A stretch of DNA of 64,000 nucleotides from Bacillota bacterium (GCA_023393235.1 JAEWMH010000020.1:37809-101808), one strand, 5' to 3'; positions 33,325-41,263 are shown, counted from the stretch's first letter. Notes: generated by a model not told the origin, from the letters alone. Translations and numbers: made by a program.

Positions 33325-33593
33325 GTAATCCCCCGATTTCTTATCATAAGATTGATGTTTATTTGAAATACTGACCCATATATTACAAATTCTAGCTTGA
33401 TGTTTTTAATAGTCAAGGTTTTTTATTTCTAGTTTCGGATGTCTCAGTGAATACGGTTTAAAAGAACAGGTTGCCTTCTTAGAATTCACAAAAAATGCTG
33501 GAACTTGTCATATCTCTCTCAATATTAGGAAGGTATTCCCAATAGAACAGAGAATAGCTAAGTAACAGTGATTCGTTTGGGGTGAAGTTAAAA
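33325..33593. other. Intergenic region between NYN gene and DUF4365 module
   Basis: AT-rich divergent spacer presumably holding promoters for both flanking genes. I see no repeat, attC-like arm or RNA gene in it; in particular I find no partner for the outer arm of the first cassette site. Confidence 0.4.
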
Positions 33594-34112
33594 ATGATTG
33601 AACAACATATAAAAGAAGGATTAAGCCGTGCTTATACGCTAGCAGTTGCGCATAAGGCTGGGTTCAACTGCTCAAAGCCAGAATATGATTATGGAATTGA
33701 CGGAACAATAAAAGATATTCAAATTATTAGACCTGGTAGATACCTAGATTGTGGGTTTGGCATTGACTATCAATTAAAAAGTACTGTTAATGTAGAACTT
33801 GAAGAAGAATACATAAAATATGACCTAGAAGCTAAGACATACAATGATTTAATACTTGAAGACGTCGGTACTCCTAGAATCCTAATACTTTTTGTGTTAC
33901 CTAACGAGCAGAATCAGTGGTTAAACATTTCTTCAGATCAAACGGTATTGAAAAATTGCGCTTGGTGGTATTCTTTAAAAGGAATGCCACCTACAAAAAA
34001 TGATAATACTATTAGAATACGTATTCCCTCCAAGCAAATCTTGAATGAACATGCTTTAACAGAATTGATGAATAAAGTAAGAAAAGGTGAAGAATTATGC
34101 AATCTAGCATAA
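33594..34112 (+). CDS. DUF4365 domain protein
   Basis: 172 residues beginning 'MIEQHIKEGLSRAYTLAVAHKAG', followed by 'PEYDYGIDGTIKDI' and 'GIDYQLKSTV', the Asp and the Q-x-K of a PD-(D/E)XK-like fold in DUF4365 (PF14280). 'DVGTPRILILFVLPNE' is also typical. Members are predicted nucleases and occur in defence loci. ATG at 33594 follows ggggtg. Its 3' end overlaps the next gene by 16 bases, so the two products probably work together. Confidence 0.75.
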   Translation: MIEQHIKEGLSRAYTLAVAHKAGFNCSKPEYDYGIDGTIKDIQIIRPGRYLDCGFGIDYQLKSTVNVELEEEYIKYDLEAKTYNDLILEDVGTPRILILFVLPNEQNQWLNISSDQTVLKNCAWWYSLKGMPPTKNDNTIRIRIPSKQILNEHALTELMNKVRKGEELCNLA

Positions 34113-35227
34113 TTGAATTAAATAAGGTTATTAGATATCTGTTGCAAAATGGGTGGCAACATAATAAAGAATTTCAAAATAAGAAACTTTATGTGTTCTA
34201 TAAGTTTTTTAATGATGATAGGAAAACGGATCGCAATACAACAATTGTGCTACCTGCCAAGGAGACTTACGCTGATTATGAAAGTAGACTTAATGATGCT
34301 TTAGAAGCACTAAGCATTCTTGAAAATCGGGATATCAGTGAAATAGTAAATGATGTAATTACTCCTAATAGAGATAAGTTAGAAATGCGAATCGTTTCCA
34401 AATTTTCAGAGGATGGCACTATTCCTCTAAGCTATGCATCTAAACTTATCCAAGGTTTGAGAAATCTAATAGTTTCTGCAGCTTATACGGAAGAAAATCC
34501 ACGACCTTTTTTTAGAAAACCCTCGTTTAGGGCTAGAAAATATGGTGAATCTTTCAAACTGGGACAAACGAAGATAGGAAGCTATGTTGTTAATATTGAA
34601 TCAAATTCATTAGAAAACGAAGATATGGAGATTTATATTGGTGAATCCGCCCTCACAGCAGCGCCATTCTCCAGGAGAATTATTCAAAGAATACATCAAT
34701 CAATGATACAGGTTAAAAAATTTAATCAACCAAATTATCAATTAGAAAATTATTTGAAGGATGGCTATCTTGTAGGTTTAAATGCAAACATCTGTGAGTC
34801 ACTCCTAGCGCTTTATAATGAAGATGAATCAATAAAACTTGAAACCAAGATTAAATACTCTATGTATTTCCCTCCGCAGATACAAGATCTACCAGATTGT
34901 ATATCATTAAACAAAGAGGACTACCACATTATTAAAATGATTGCAGAAGCATTTAGAGAACAAGAGCAAGAAATAATGAGTATTGAAGGCAAAATTTCAA
35001 AGCTCAGTACAAGGGAGGATCTGGAGAGTTCAGCCTATGGGGTAATAACAATTGATTACATGGAAGATAATTCAAAAAGAAGTGTGCGTGTAGAACTCGA
35101 CGAAGACCAATATAAAATAGCTTGTGATGCCCACAAAATGGGGAAAAACATTCAGGTTGTAGGCGTATTAGATTTTAGTAAAAAATCTTGGGAAATCGTT
35201 GACTTGCAAAAGTTCAATATTCTTTGA
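34097..35227 (+). CDS. Unrecognised partner of the DUF4365 protein
   Basis: 376 residues; no family recognised with certainty. Features: a repeating helical N-terminal region, an 'RKYGESFKLGQTKIGSYVVNI' strand segment, 'APFSRRIIQRIHQSMIQV' near residue 195, a Glu/Gln-rich coiled stretch near 285-305, and a basic/acidic C-terminus. The start codon sits inside the DUF4365 gene with gaaaaggtgaag as ribosome site, implying translational coupling. A terminator follows the stop at once. The pair behaves as a self-contained two-gene module. Confidence 0.65.
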   Translation: MQSSIIELNKVIRYLLQNGWQHNKEFQNKKLYVFYKFFNDDRKTDRNTTIVLPAKETYADYESRLNDALEALSILENRDISEIVNDVITPNRDKLEMRIVSKFSEDGTIPLSYASKLIQGLRNLIVSAAYTEENPRPFFRKPSFRARKYGESFKLGQTKIGSYVVNIESNSLENEDMEIYIGESALTAAPFSRRIIQRIHQSMIQVKKFNQPNYQLENYLKDGYLVGLNANICESLLALYNEDESIKLETKIKYSMYFPPQIQDLPDCISLNKEDYHIIKMIAEAFREQEQEIMSIEGKISKLSTREDLESSAYGVITIDYMEDNSKRSVRVELDEDQYKIACDAHKMGKNIQVVGVLDFSKKSWEIVDLQKFNIL

Positions 35228-35257
35228 CAAGTACCTGGAAACAGGTGCTTTTTTGTC
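35228..35257 (+). terminator. Terminator of the DUF4365 module
   Basis: aagtacctg, GAAA loop, caggtgctt, then TTTTTT. Confidence 0.85.
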
Positions 35258-35274
35258 TAAACACAATTGTTTCA

Positions 35275-35400
35275 TCTAACGTTTTCGCATTCATGACGTC
35301 CAATCCCCTTAAGTGACCCATGATCTGGGCAGCCCAGTATCGGAACGGCCTGGCGACCGAGGGACAACTTGTTGTCCGATGCGAGAATGCATTGTTATAT
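35275..35400. repeat. attC-like site A (end of array)
   Basis: 126 bp bounded by TCTAAC and GTTATAT, with inner arms GCATTC (35286) and GAATGC (35385) that pair when the strand folds. It shares with sites B, D and E the overall layout and a central CTTAAG, but is the most diverged. Its right-hand arm pairs with the left arm of site B (unit A-B); I found no partner for its left arm, consistent with its being the terminal site. Confidence 0.65.
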
Positions 35401-35449
35401 GAAGTCTCCACCATCCTTGAAAAACCATCCAAATAATTTATCGTTTACT

Positions 35450-36019
35450 TCATTTATTAAAAATCTTTCTTAATTCTAGATCATGTGTTTTGTTTAGCTC
35501 TACCCATATACTTCCTATAAATTGATCTTGGTCAAACCATAAAAACAGATCGATGTCATCCAACTTATCCGCTATTCGACCAACTCTATGTATTCTCCAA
35601 TAACCACCATTTTCTAGCTTTGCTTTACCAGTTAAAGCAATGAACAAATCAGGTAATCCTTTAGAATCATCAAAATTTGTTATTGAAATAACATTAGGAT
35701 AATCCCTGTTGGGATTGACATATTTAAATTGCTTAATCGCTTTATTAATACGGGAAGCTATATTGTCATACGTGTTATCCTTATCAAGTTCGTAATCATG
35801 AGATTCTTGTAAACTATCACAATATCTTTCCAATTCTTCTGGAGTCATGTATTCTGTCTCAACTTGCTCGATTGTTTTCTCTTCACAATAAAATAAGACT
35901 TGTCCATTAAGGGAAACTTCAAAATCCGGGGTTCTTTTATCTGTCTCTTTAATCTTATTTACCTGAAGTCCTAGATTTTCAAGAAACGACTTAGTAATAT
36001 CTTGACCTAACTTTGCCAT
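35450..36019 (-). CDS. Cassette gene: PD-(D/E)XK nuclease-like protein
   Basis: 189 residues, ATG at 36019 with aaggagtg upstream (an in-frame start 12 codons earlier lacks this). 'TPDFEVSLNGQVLFYCEEKT' near residues 27-46 gives the P-D-x(n)-E-x-K pattern of restriction-endonuclease-fold proteins; 'YPNVISITNFDD' and the rest are helical/strand without a named family. It fills the unit between sites A and B, beginning about 40 bases from one end. A nuclease role is inferred from the motif only. Confidence 0.6.
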   Translation of the reverse strand: MAKLGQDITKSFLENLGLQVNKIKETDKRTPDFEVSLNGQVLFYCEEKTIEQVETEYMTPEELERYCDSLQESHDYELDKDNTYDNIASRINKAIKQFKYVNPNRDYPNVISITNFDDSKGLPDLFIALTGKAKLENGGYWRIHRVGRIADKLDDIDLFLWFDQDQFIGSIWVELNKTHDLELRKIFNK

Positions 36020-36054
36020 TAAGGTACACTCCTTAGTTCTTTGTGGAGATTTCA

Positions 36055-36217
36055 TATAACGTTGTTGTATTCACGAACCCGAGAGGCTTAAGGCGCGTCA
36101 GCGCCGGGTCGAAGACTTAGCCTCGCAGGGTTGTGCGCACAGCCGGTTCAGGCCAACTGCCGAACCGCTTCCAGCACCAAGGGCCTTCAGGCCCGCCGCG
36201 TGAATACGGTGTTATGT
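36055..36217. repeat. attC-like site B
   Basis: 163 bp: TATAAC ... GTTATGT outer boxes and inner boxes GTATTCACG (36067) / CGTGAATAC (36199), a perfect 9-bp pair. The core contains GGCTTAAGGCGCG and a GCAGGGTTGT motif that recur in sites D and E, plus its own small hairpins. The left flank pairs with the right flank of site A (17 of 19 bases) and the right flank with the left flank of site C (18 of 22). Confidence 0.75.
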
Positions 36218-36291
36218 GCTGTTCCCTACATCTTTGTATTACTCACAAATCCTGTACTTGATCTTGAATAATGGACCTGGTCCCACTACGC

Positions 36292-36538
36292 TCTTGATCT
36301 CCAGTTACGTTCTTGATCTTCAACTACGTTCTTGATCTTCATCTACGCTCCTGATCTTCAACTGCGCTTTTGATCTTCATCTACGTTCTTGATCTTCAAC
36401 TTCGCTCTTGATCTTCAACTGCGCTTTTATCTTCATCTACGTTCTTGATCTTTAACTACGTTCTTGATCTTCAACTACGTTCTTGATCTTCAACTACGTT
36501 CTTAATCTTCATCTACGTTCTTAATCTTCAACATTTTC
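36292..36538. repeat. 19-bp tandem repeat filling a cassette without a gene
   Basis: About thirteen copies of CTTGATCTTCAACTACGTT with scattered changes (one copy is 18 bp). The period is not a multiple of three and no frame is open across it, so it is non-coding. It occupies nearly the whole unit between sites B and C (36212-36590). Confidence 0.85.
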
Positions 36539-36583
36539 TTTCTCGATCTTGAACTTAACTAAGCTCTTGATCTAGGGAATTGC

Positions 36584-36837
36584 ACATAACTAGTATATTT
36601 GCGAACCAAGATTAAGAATATTATACCATGACAGAAGTCCCATGATATAGAATAAAATGGAATAATAATACACGAAAAAAGACACCTCAATAACGGTGTC
36701 TTTTTAGACTTCTTTGTCTTGGCCGTCTGTTTTGCCTAAAACAAACGAAACATTTTCCAGCGTTTCTCCGAATGCGCGGCTCTTGTCCACCCAGGAGAGT
36801 TATGTGGTAGACCCGCCGCGTGGATACTGTGTTAGCT
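36584..36837. repeat. attC-like site C (long, hybrid)
   Basis: The left arm ACATAAC (36584-36590) pairs with the end of site B, and the right end CCGCGTGGATACTGTGTTAGCT (to 36837, given in two parts: CCGCGTGGATAC and TGTGTTAGCT) looks like the right half of site B. Between them lies a sequence not found in the other sites but shared with the flank at 39234, so the left inner half of the site has been replaced. Confidence 0.55.
36595..36725. repeat. Copy 1 of a ~130-bp flank repeat
   Basis: From AACTAGTATATTTGCGAACC through 'ttataccatgacagaagtcc' to a gacacc / ggtgtc terminator-like hairpin with a T-run. The same sequence with changes occurs at 39231-39365. No coding frame. Confidence 0.7.
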
Positions 36838-36848
36838 GAAGTGATATT

Positions 36849-37598
36849 CTACTTTGAATTACGACAAGCCTTAACCTTTAAAACCTTTCGAACATTTTTG
36901 TCTACCGAAGTAACCGATTCTGCAAATAGAGGAACAAAGGTATCCTCTAGGTCGCCTAATACCAATATCCGTGTCTTTCCTAATCTATCAGCGCCTTTTG
37001 CGGTTTTTTGTACGTAGCGTTTATTAATTATGCATCTATTATGTACAGAGATATTACGAGTCTCAATTGCATCGATAATGGTTTTAACCTTTGGCTTTTC
37101 AATTAATTCAATTCCAAATTTATCGGAGAAAAATGAATTTAAATCTTCGAAAGATTTGTAGGAAAGTGAGTCAACCTTCTTTTCTGATAAAGTTCTTATT
37201 AGCTCGGGTATAGAATCATGACTTAAAACAGTATCCCAATCTATTTTCTCATTTGACTTTAGAGTTTCTGGTCGTTGTGTAAAAATTTCAAAAAGTATTG
37301 AGGATAAGTATGCTAGATAATTCTCTACATGACGAACTAAAATAATCTCCAAAAAGAACTGTCTGTGCTTAGATAACATTTCAACTGGTGAAATTCTTGC
37401 GTTCCATTTCTTCTTCATTTCGATTTTTTCATCATCACTAGCAAATTCAAAGAGTGCATTATGTGCAGTAGTTTGAACATTCTCAGAGTATCCGACTAAA
37501 TTCACAACAAATTCTAAGAACGAATTTATTTTATTCCATGAGTTGAAAAAATCGTGATATGCTAGAGTTCCAATTTTTGGCCTTTTTACACTTTTCAT
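36849..37598 (-). CDS. Cassette gene: HEPN-like protein
   Basis: 249 residues, mostly helical. 'IIDAIETRNISVHNRCIINKRY' contains R-N-x3-H ('RNISVH'), the R-x4-H catalytic signature of HEPN ribonucleases, in the expected late helix. The N-terminal part has the MAE_28990/RiboL-PSP-HEPN-like spacing of Lys/Arg-rich helices. ATG at 37598 with ggtgggg upstream. It fills the unit between sites C and D, ending 12 bases from site C. Likely a toxin or abortive-infection RNase; inferred from the motif. Confidence 0.6.
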   Translation of the reverse strand: MKSVKRPKIGTLAYHDFFNSWNKINSFLEFVVNLVGYSENVQTTAHNALFEFASDDEKIEMKKKWNARISPVEMLSKHRQFFLEIILVRHVENYLAYLSSILFEIFTQRPETLKSNEKIDWDTVLSHDSIPELIRTLSEKKVDSLSYKSFEDLNSFFSDKFGIELIEKPKVKTIIDAIETRNISVHNRCIINKRYVQKTAKGADRLGKTRILVLGDLEDTFVPLFAESVTSVDKNVRKVLKVKACRNSK

Positions 37599-37636
37599 CT
37601 TGACCCCACCTTCATATATTCTCTTAGTGTCATTTC

Positions 37637-37798
37637 AGCTAACGTTGTTGAATTCACGCTCCCTCACTGGCTTAAGGGCGCCAGCCCTGGATCCGACGGA
37701 CTAGCCAGCGCAGGATTGTCTGCCTGATACAATTCTTCGAAATGCCTCGGGCAGATCAAGACACCGTAAAGTGCCGCGGCGTGAATATGGTGTTATGC
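37637..37798. repeat. attC-like site D
   Basis: 162 bp: AGCTAAC ... GTTATGC outer boxes, inner boxes GAATTCACG (37650) and CGTGAATAT (37780). Core with CCTCACTGGCTTAAGGGCG as in site E. Left flank pairs with the end of site C (14 of 17), right flank with the start of site E (16 of 19). Confidence 0.75.
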
Positions 37799-37802
37799 GT
37801 AG

Positions 37803-38393
37803 TTACTGCCTTCTTTGAAATCCTAGAGAGTTATATCTTTCTTTAATCTGATTCTGTATTTTTTGGGATGTTTCTTGACTTTCTTTCATGAACTCATATA
37901 ATCTTTCACAATTCTTCCAATGCTCTTGCCACAATCCAATATCAACGAGTTCTTCAAGGTTTATTGGTTTCACATCCTTCCATTTTTCAAATTGTTCTAG
38001 TTTCTTTATTCTTTCTTCAAGTTTTAATATTTTTCTTGCCTTTGGTGATAGCTTTGCATTGCTTAATATCCATATTCTCCAGTCTTTATTTCCTTTGGAT
38101 TGATTACACTTTCCACAAGATGGAACAAGGTTATAAATATCCGAAATATACCCCGTTGGTTTTTTATTCTTTACTAGTGGTCTAAAATGATCCCATTCTG
38201 TTGCCTTATCATTACAATATGCACATCTTAAATCATTAGGATTAAGCCCCAAGATGTTTAGACATTCCCTTACTTCATCTTCTGTCGGAGGAATACAAGG
38301 AATAATGCCATTTACAAATGAATTAGTTATGCTCGATGTTCTACCCATGATATTTACGGGTTTTGGCATTTGAAATATTGATAAATAATTCAT
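37803..38393 (-). CDS. Cassette gene: HNH endonuclease
   Basis: 196 residues. The HNH core lies at about 55-105: 'CAYCNDKATEWDHFRPL' followed by 'YNLVPSCGKCNQSKGNKDW', giving two CxxC zinc pairs, the catalytic His and the closing Asn. The C-terminal third is a basic coiled region. It begins about 40 bases from site E and ends 5 bases from site D, filling the cassette. A DNA-nicking or restriction role is likely; no methylase accompanies it. Confidence 0.82.
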   Translation of the reverse strand: MNYLSIFQMPKPVNIMGRTSSITNSFVNGIIPCIPPTEDEVRECLNILGLNPNDLRCAYCNDKATEWDHFRPLVKNKKPTGYISDIYNLVPSCGKCNQSKGNKDWRIWILSNAKLSPKARKILKLEERIKKLEQFEKWKDVKPINLEELVDIGLWQEHWKNCERLYEFMKESQETSQKIQNQIKERYNSLGFQRRQ

Positions 38394-38425
38394 ATCTGAT
38401 TTCTCCTATCACTGGCAGTAATTGC

Positions 38426-38575
38426 GCATAATGTTGTTGTATTCACGAACCCTCACTGGCTTAAGGCGCGTAAACGCCGGGTCCGACGGACTTACCCAGT
38501 GCAGGGTTGTCTGCTGACTCCGCTTTTTGCAGACCAAGGACTGCGAGGGACCTCTGCGTGAATACAGTGTTATCA
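38426..38575. repeat. attC-like site E
   Basis: 150 bp: GCATAAT ... GTTATCA outer boxes, inner boxes GTATTCACG (38439) / CGTGAATAC (38557), perfect 9-bp pair. The core shares CCTCACTGGCTTAAGG with site D and GCAGGGTTGT with site B. Flanks pair with site D (left) and with site F (right, 15 of 17). Confidence 0.75.
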
Positions 38576-38588
38576 GAAGTTGACTGCT

Positions 38589-39199
38589 TCATTGAATCGC
38601 ATTTGCTATTCTTTGCTCTAGAATCTTTTGAATAGCTGTATCCATTTGTTCCTTTGTAACTATCAATAAATTGGACGTATCAAATGTGTTCTTCTCAGCA
38701 CGACGAAGGTAATGAAGATATCGAACTAATTTAATGAAAGCTCTTAACTTCTCAGCAGACCAAGGAATTACTATTCCAAATCTTCCCAAGGCAGATGCAT
38801 TAATTGCGCCACCCATTAGATGTTTCCTACTTACTAAATGCTCAATCTCTATAGCTGATTCATATGTCGGATATCTTCGAACCTTGCTGGACGAACAAAT
38901 CCATCACTGTAATTCTCAAGATTGATCGAATTGTATTCAACTAATTCTCTTAAAAATGCTTCGATGATTGGTCTATCTAAGAGTTCATCATATACTTCCC
39001 CTAATCGTTTATGAGTCGCAAATGGGCCAACAGCAACATCTAATCGTGGTGAATAAATAGAAAGCCCATACTCATCACGCATTGAAGACCATTCCTCCTG
39101 TATTTCGTCGAATCCGAATAATATTTTCAAATTATTTCTAAGTTGGATTTGATATGTTTGAAGAACACTGTTTCTAAATCTCCCTTGAGGTTCCCTCAT
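38589..39199 (-). pseudogene. Cassette gene of unknown family, split by one frameshift
   Basis: An N-terminal part from the ATG at 39199 ('MREPQGRFRNSVLQTYQIQL' ... 'YSPRLDVAVGPFATHK') runs to about 38880. The protein then continues in another frame as 'RRYPTYESAIEIEHLVSRK' and 'LMGGAINASALGRFGIVIPW' to the stop at 38589. Together they give about 200 residues. A single indel near 38878 explains the break; a sequencing error is possible. I do not recognise the family. It fills the unit between sites E and F. Confidence 0.6.
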
Positions 39200-39226
39200 A
39201 AAAAAACATCCTTTCAAGTCAATTTC

Positions 39227-39365
39227 TGCTAACTAATGAATTTGAGAACTAAGCAATTTAAGGTATTATACCATGACAGAAGTCCCATGATATAGAATAA
39301 AATGGAATAATAATGCACAAAAAAACGGCACCTCACTATCGGTGTCGTTTTTAGTCTTTCTTTCT
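39227..39365. repeat. Site F left arm and copy 2 of the flank repeat (array boundary)
   Basis: TGCTAAC at 39227-39233 (with AGTCAATTTC before it) pairs with the right end of site E. It is followed by the same sequence as at 36595, including 'ttataccatgacagaagtcc' and a hairpin cggcacc / ggtgtcg with a T-run. No right half of an attC-like site follows, so this appears to be the junction between the array and the flanking DNA. Confidence 0.6.
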
Positions 39366-39468
39366 CCCGCAAAATAGCATCTATCAATACGAAAATGACA
39401 TCCATGTGAATGGCATCGGCATTGACCGGTGTGAATCCAATGGGAATGCAGGAGGGTGGAAAGTAGGC

Positions 39469-39690
39469 ATGGCAATTAAACCGGCAGCGCCGCAGCTCAA
39501 TAGAGAGGTTGCGGCCAATATTATCGATAGCTTTTTGAAAAAGCATTGGGCAGAATGTGAGGTCGAACGGGTCAAAGCAGAGCAAGAGGGGCGCTCCGGG
39601 GATGCGGAGGCATGGAAGGGGTTTCGGGATTGGCAACATCATCTGGCCAACGAGCTGCGGGCTGCGTCGGGGCTGCCGGCGGATAAATAA
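39469..39690 (+). CDS. Small hypothetical protein at the right edge of the island
   Basis: 73 residues, helical, with 'NREVAANIIDSFLKKHWAE' and 'EAWKGFRDWQHHLANELR'. GC-rich like the chromosome. ATG at 39469 with ggaggg 13 bases upstream; a longer version from 39406 has no ribosome site. No family recognised. The spacer 39691-39855 holds only a weak hairpin and the promoter region of the next gene. Confidence 0.45.
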   Translation: MAIKPAAPQLNREVAANIIDSFLKKHWAECEVERVKAEQEGRSGDAEAWKGFRDWQHHLANELRAASGLPADK

Positions 39691-39855
39691 AAAGAAGAGT
39701 CCCTCGCTGGCTGGTTGTTGGCGGGGGATTGTGGCAAAACCATGAATTCCATCATTAACATTCAAAATTTACAAAATTATCCAGGTTATGTTTAGACTAT
39801 ATCAAACCTAAAATGTATGATACTGTTTATTCCAACATTTAAGGAGAGATGTTAC

Positions 39856-40851
39856 TTGAAAAAGTTTTTATACGCATTATTGACAGTTGCTCTTATTTTT
39901 ATATTAAATCCTTTGACTAAGGCCTATGCTGCTAATGATTACAGTGGGGGGCTCTTAGATTCTTTACCAGCACAATATTATGGAGCAGGTTATTCAGGAA
40001 CTGAAACATTAATGGGCTTAACAGACAATAATGAGACTACATCTTATAATTTATCAAAAGTAGATACATCTGGTTATGCAATCATTATCCCATTATCAAG
40101 AATTGATACCGCCAATATCACGTCATATCGCTTAAAAGCAAGCGCCGGAACAGTTTTAAAGTTTTTCAATTCAAACGGCCAAACAATTCTTGAGTTAGCT
40201 AATCCGGTTGTTGATGGAACACTAACGAATGTCAATGTAAAGGATGTTAAGATTGTTCAGGTTTATAACAGAACTCAAAATAACATTTCAGTAAGTGAGG
40301 TAAATGTTTATGGATCTTTGTATCATCACAATCCAGAAAACTTAACGGCAAGCACAAATGGGGAGCAAGTATCCTTACAATGGGAATCAGATGGCTTTCA
40401 GCCCAAAAAGTATAAAATTCAAAGATCAGAACATCCTAAAGGACCATATACAACCATTGCAGAAAGCGTTACAGAAACAACATATGTAGATACCTCTGTA
40501 TCGCCAAAGAAAACATATTACTACATAATTATTGCATGGAATTTACAGGGAGAAAGCATTCCCTCAAATGAAGTTTCAATTTTTGTACCATTAATTGAAG
40601 AACCTACTTTCGGCCACGCTTTATTGACCATCACCTTAGATAGTGGTTTGGAGAAAGAATTTGATCTATCCATGACAGAGGTAAATTCCTTCATCTCCTG
40701 GTACGAAGGAAAAGCTGCAGGATCTGGAACAGCATCCTTTGCCATCGATAAGCACGATAATAATAAAGGTCCGTTCAAAAATCGAAAAGATTATGTTATC
40801 TTCGATAAGATCCTTACTTTTGAAGTAAATGAATATGAAATAACAGAATAA
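39856..40851 (+). CDS. Secreted protein with a fibronectin type III domain
   Basis: 331 residues starting at TTG (aaggagag upstream; the ATG at 39817 has none). A signal peptide 'MKKFLYALLTVALIFILNPL' with cleavage after AYA is followed by a beta-rich domain of about 120 residues, an FN3 domain at about 155-240 ('PENLTASTNGEQVSLQWESD', 'TYYYIIIAWNLQGESIPSN'), and a C-terminal domain with 'MTEVNSFISWYEGKAAGSGT' that recurs in Bacillus/Paenibacillus secreted proteins. Extracellular or cell-wall binding; no catalytic domain seen. AT-rich. Confidence 0.75.
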   Translation: MKKFLYALLTVALIFILNPLTKAYAANDYSGGLLDSLPAQYYGAGYSGTETLMGLTDNNETTSYNLSKVDTSGYAIIIPLSRIDTANITSYRLKASAGTVLKFFNSNGQTILELANPVVDGTLTNVNVKDVKIVQVYNRTQNNISVSEVNVYGSLYHHNPENLTASTNGEQVSLQWESDGFQPKKYKIQRSEHPKGPYTTIAESVTETTYVDTSVSPKKTYYYIIIAWNLQGESIPSNEVSIFVPLIEEPTFGHALLTITLDSGLEKEFDLSMTEVNSFISWYEGKAAGSGTASFAIDKHDNNKGPFKNRKDYVIFDKILTFEVNEYEITE

Positions 40852-40856
40852 TACAA

Positions 40857-40894
40857 CAACCCCTGCGGCAAGTTGCTTGCAGGGGTTTCTTTGC
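40857..40894 (+). terminator. Terminator of the FN3 protein gene
   Basis: aacccctgc / gcaggggtt stem followed by T residues. Confidence 0.85.
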
Positions 40895-41021
40895 GTTCTT
40901 TCTACATTAAAATACACAACATAAATAAGGCCGTCCTCCCGGCCCTTCAAACTGATATTCTTGAACCCGTCCCCAATCCGCCCTCAAGTACAAATTTTGT
41001 CCCAAATTGGAATTCTGCATA

Positions 41022-41050
41022 AAGAAAAAAGCCTTGCTGCGCAAGGCTCT
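41022..41050 (-). terminator. Terminator of the tRNA-Gly transcript
   Basis: On the minus strand agccttgc, GCA, gcaaggct, then TTTTTT. Confidence 0.85.
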
Positions 41051-41058
41051 TTCGATAA

Positions 41059-41129
41059 AGCGGGTGAAGGGAATCGAACCCTCGCCTCAAGCTTGGGAAG
41101 CTGGCGTTCTGCCATTGAACTACACCCGC
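41059..41129 (-). tRNA. tRNA-Gly (anticodon CCC)
   Basis: 71 nucleotides on the minus strand. The acceptor stem GCGGGTG / CACCCGC is perfect, the T-arm contains GGTTCGATTCC, and the anticodon loop TTCCCAA gives CCC, reading GGG. The anticodon stem has one mismatch (C-T at the second pair). CCA is not encoded. It has its own promoter and terminator. Confidence 0.93.
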
Positions 41130-41150
41130 ATGAAATGGGGAACAGTTGTT

Positions 41151-41180
41151 ATAATAGCATATACATGGGGGAAAGTGCAA
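41151..41180 (-). promoter_or_regulatory. Promoter of tRNA-Gly
   Basis: Minus strand TTGCAC, 18 bases, TATTAT, 22 bases before the tRNA 5' end. Confidence 0.5.
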
Positions 41181-41263
41181 CGGTTTCATTAGAAAAAATA
41201 AGGATGAATTCCTGTACCGCAAAAAGACTGGAAACGCTTCGCCTACCAGGTTGCGGAAAAAAT

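Noticed and set aside
36292..36538. CRISPR array
   Set aside because: The 19-bp units are directly adjacent with no spacers and vary slightly; there are no cas genes in the window.
35275..39233. Reading the units as miniature transposons (MITEs) or an IS200/605-type array
   Set aside because: Terminal inverted repeats differ from unit to unit and no target duplications or transposase are visible; transposon families would share the same ends. The site bodies, not the unit ends, are what is conserved.
41059..41129. tRNA-Gly as the integration site of the island
   Set aside because: The integrase remnant lies 12 kb away on the other side of the island, and I see no copy of the tRNA 3' end near 28 kb; a link is not supported.
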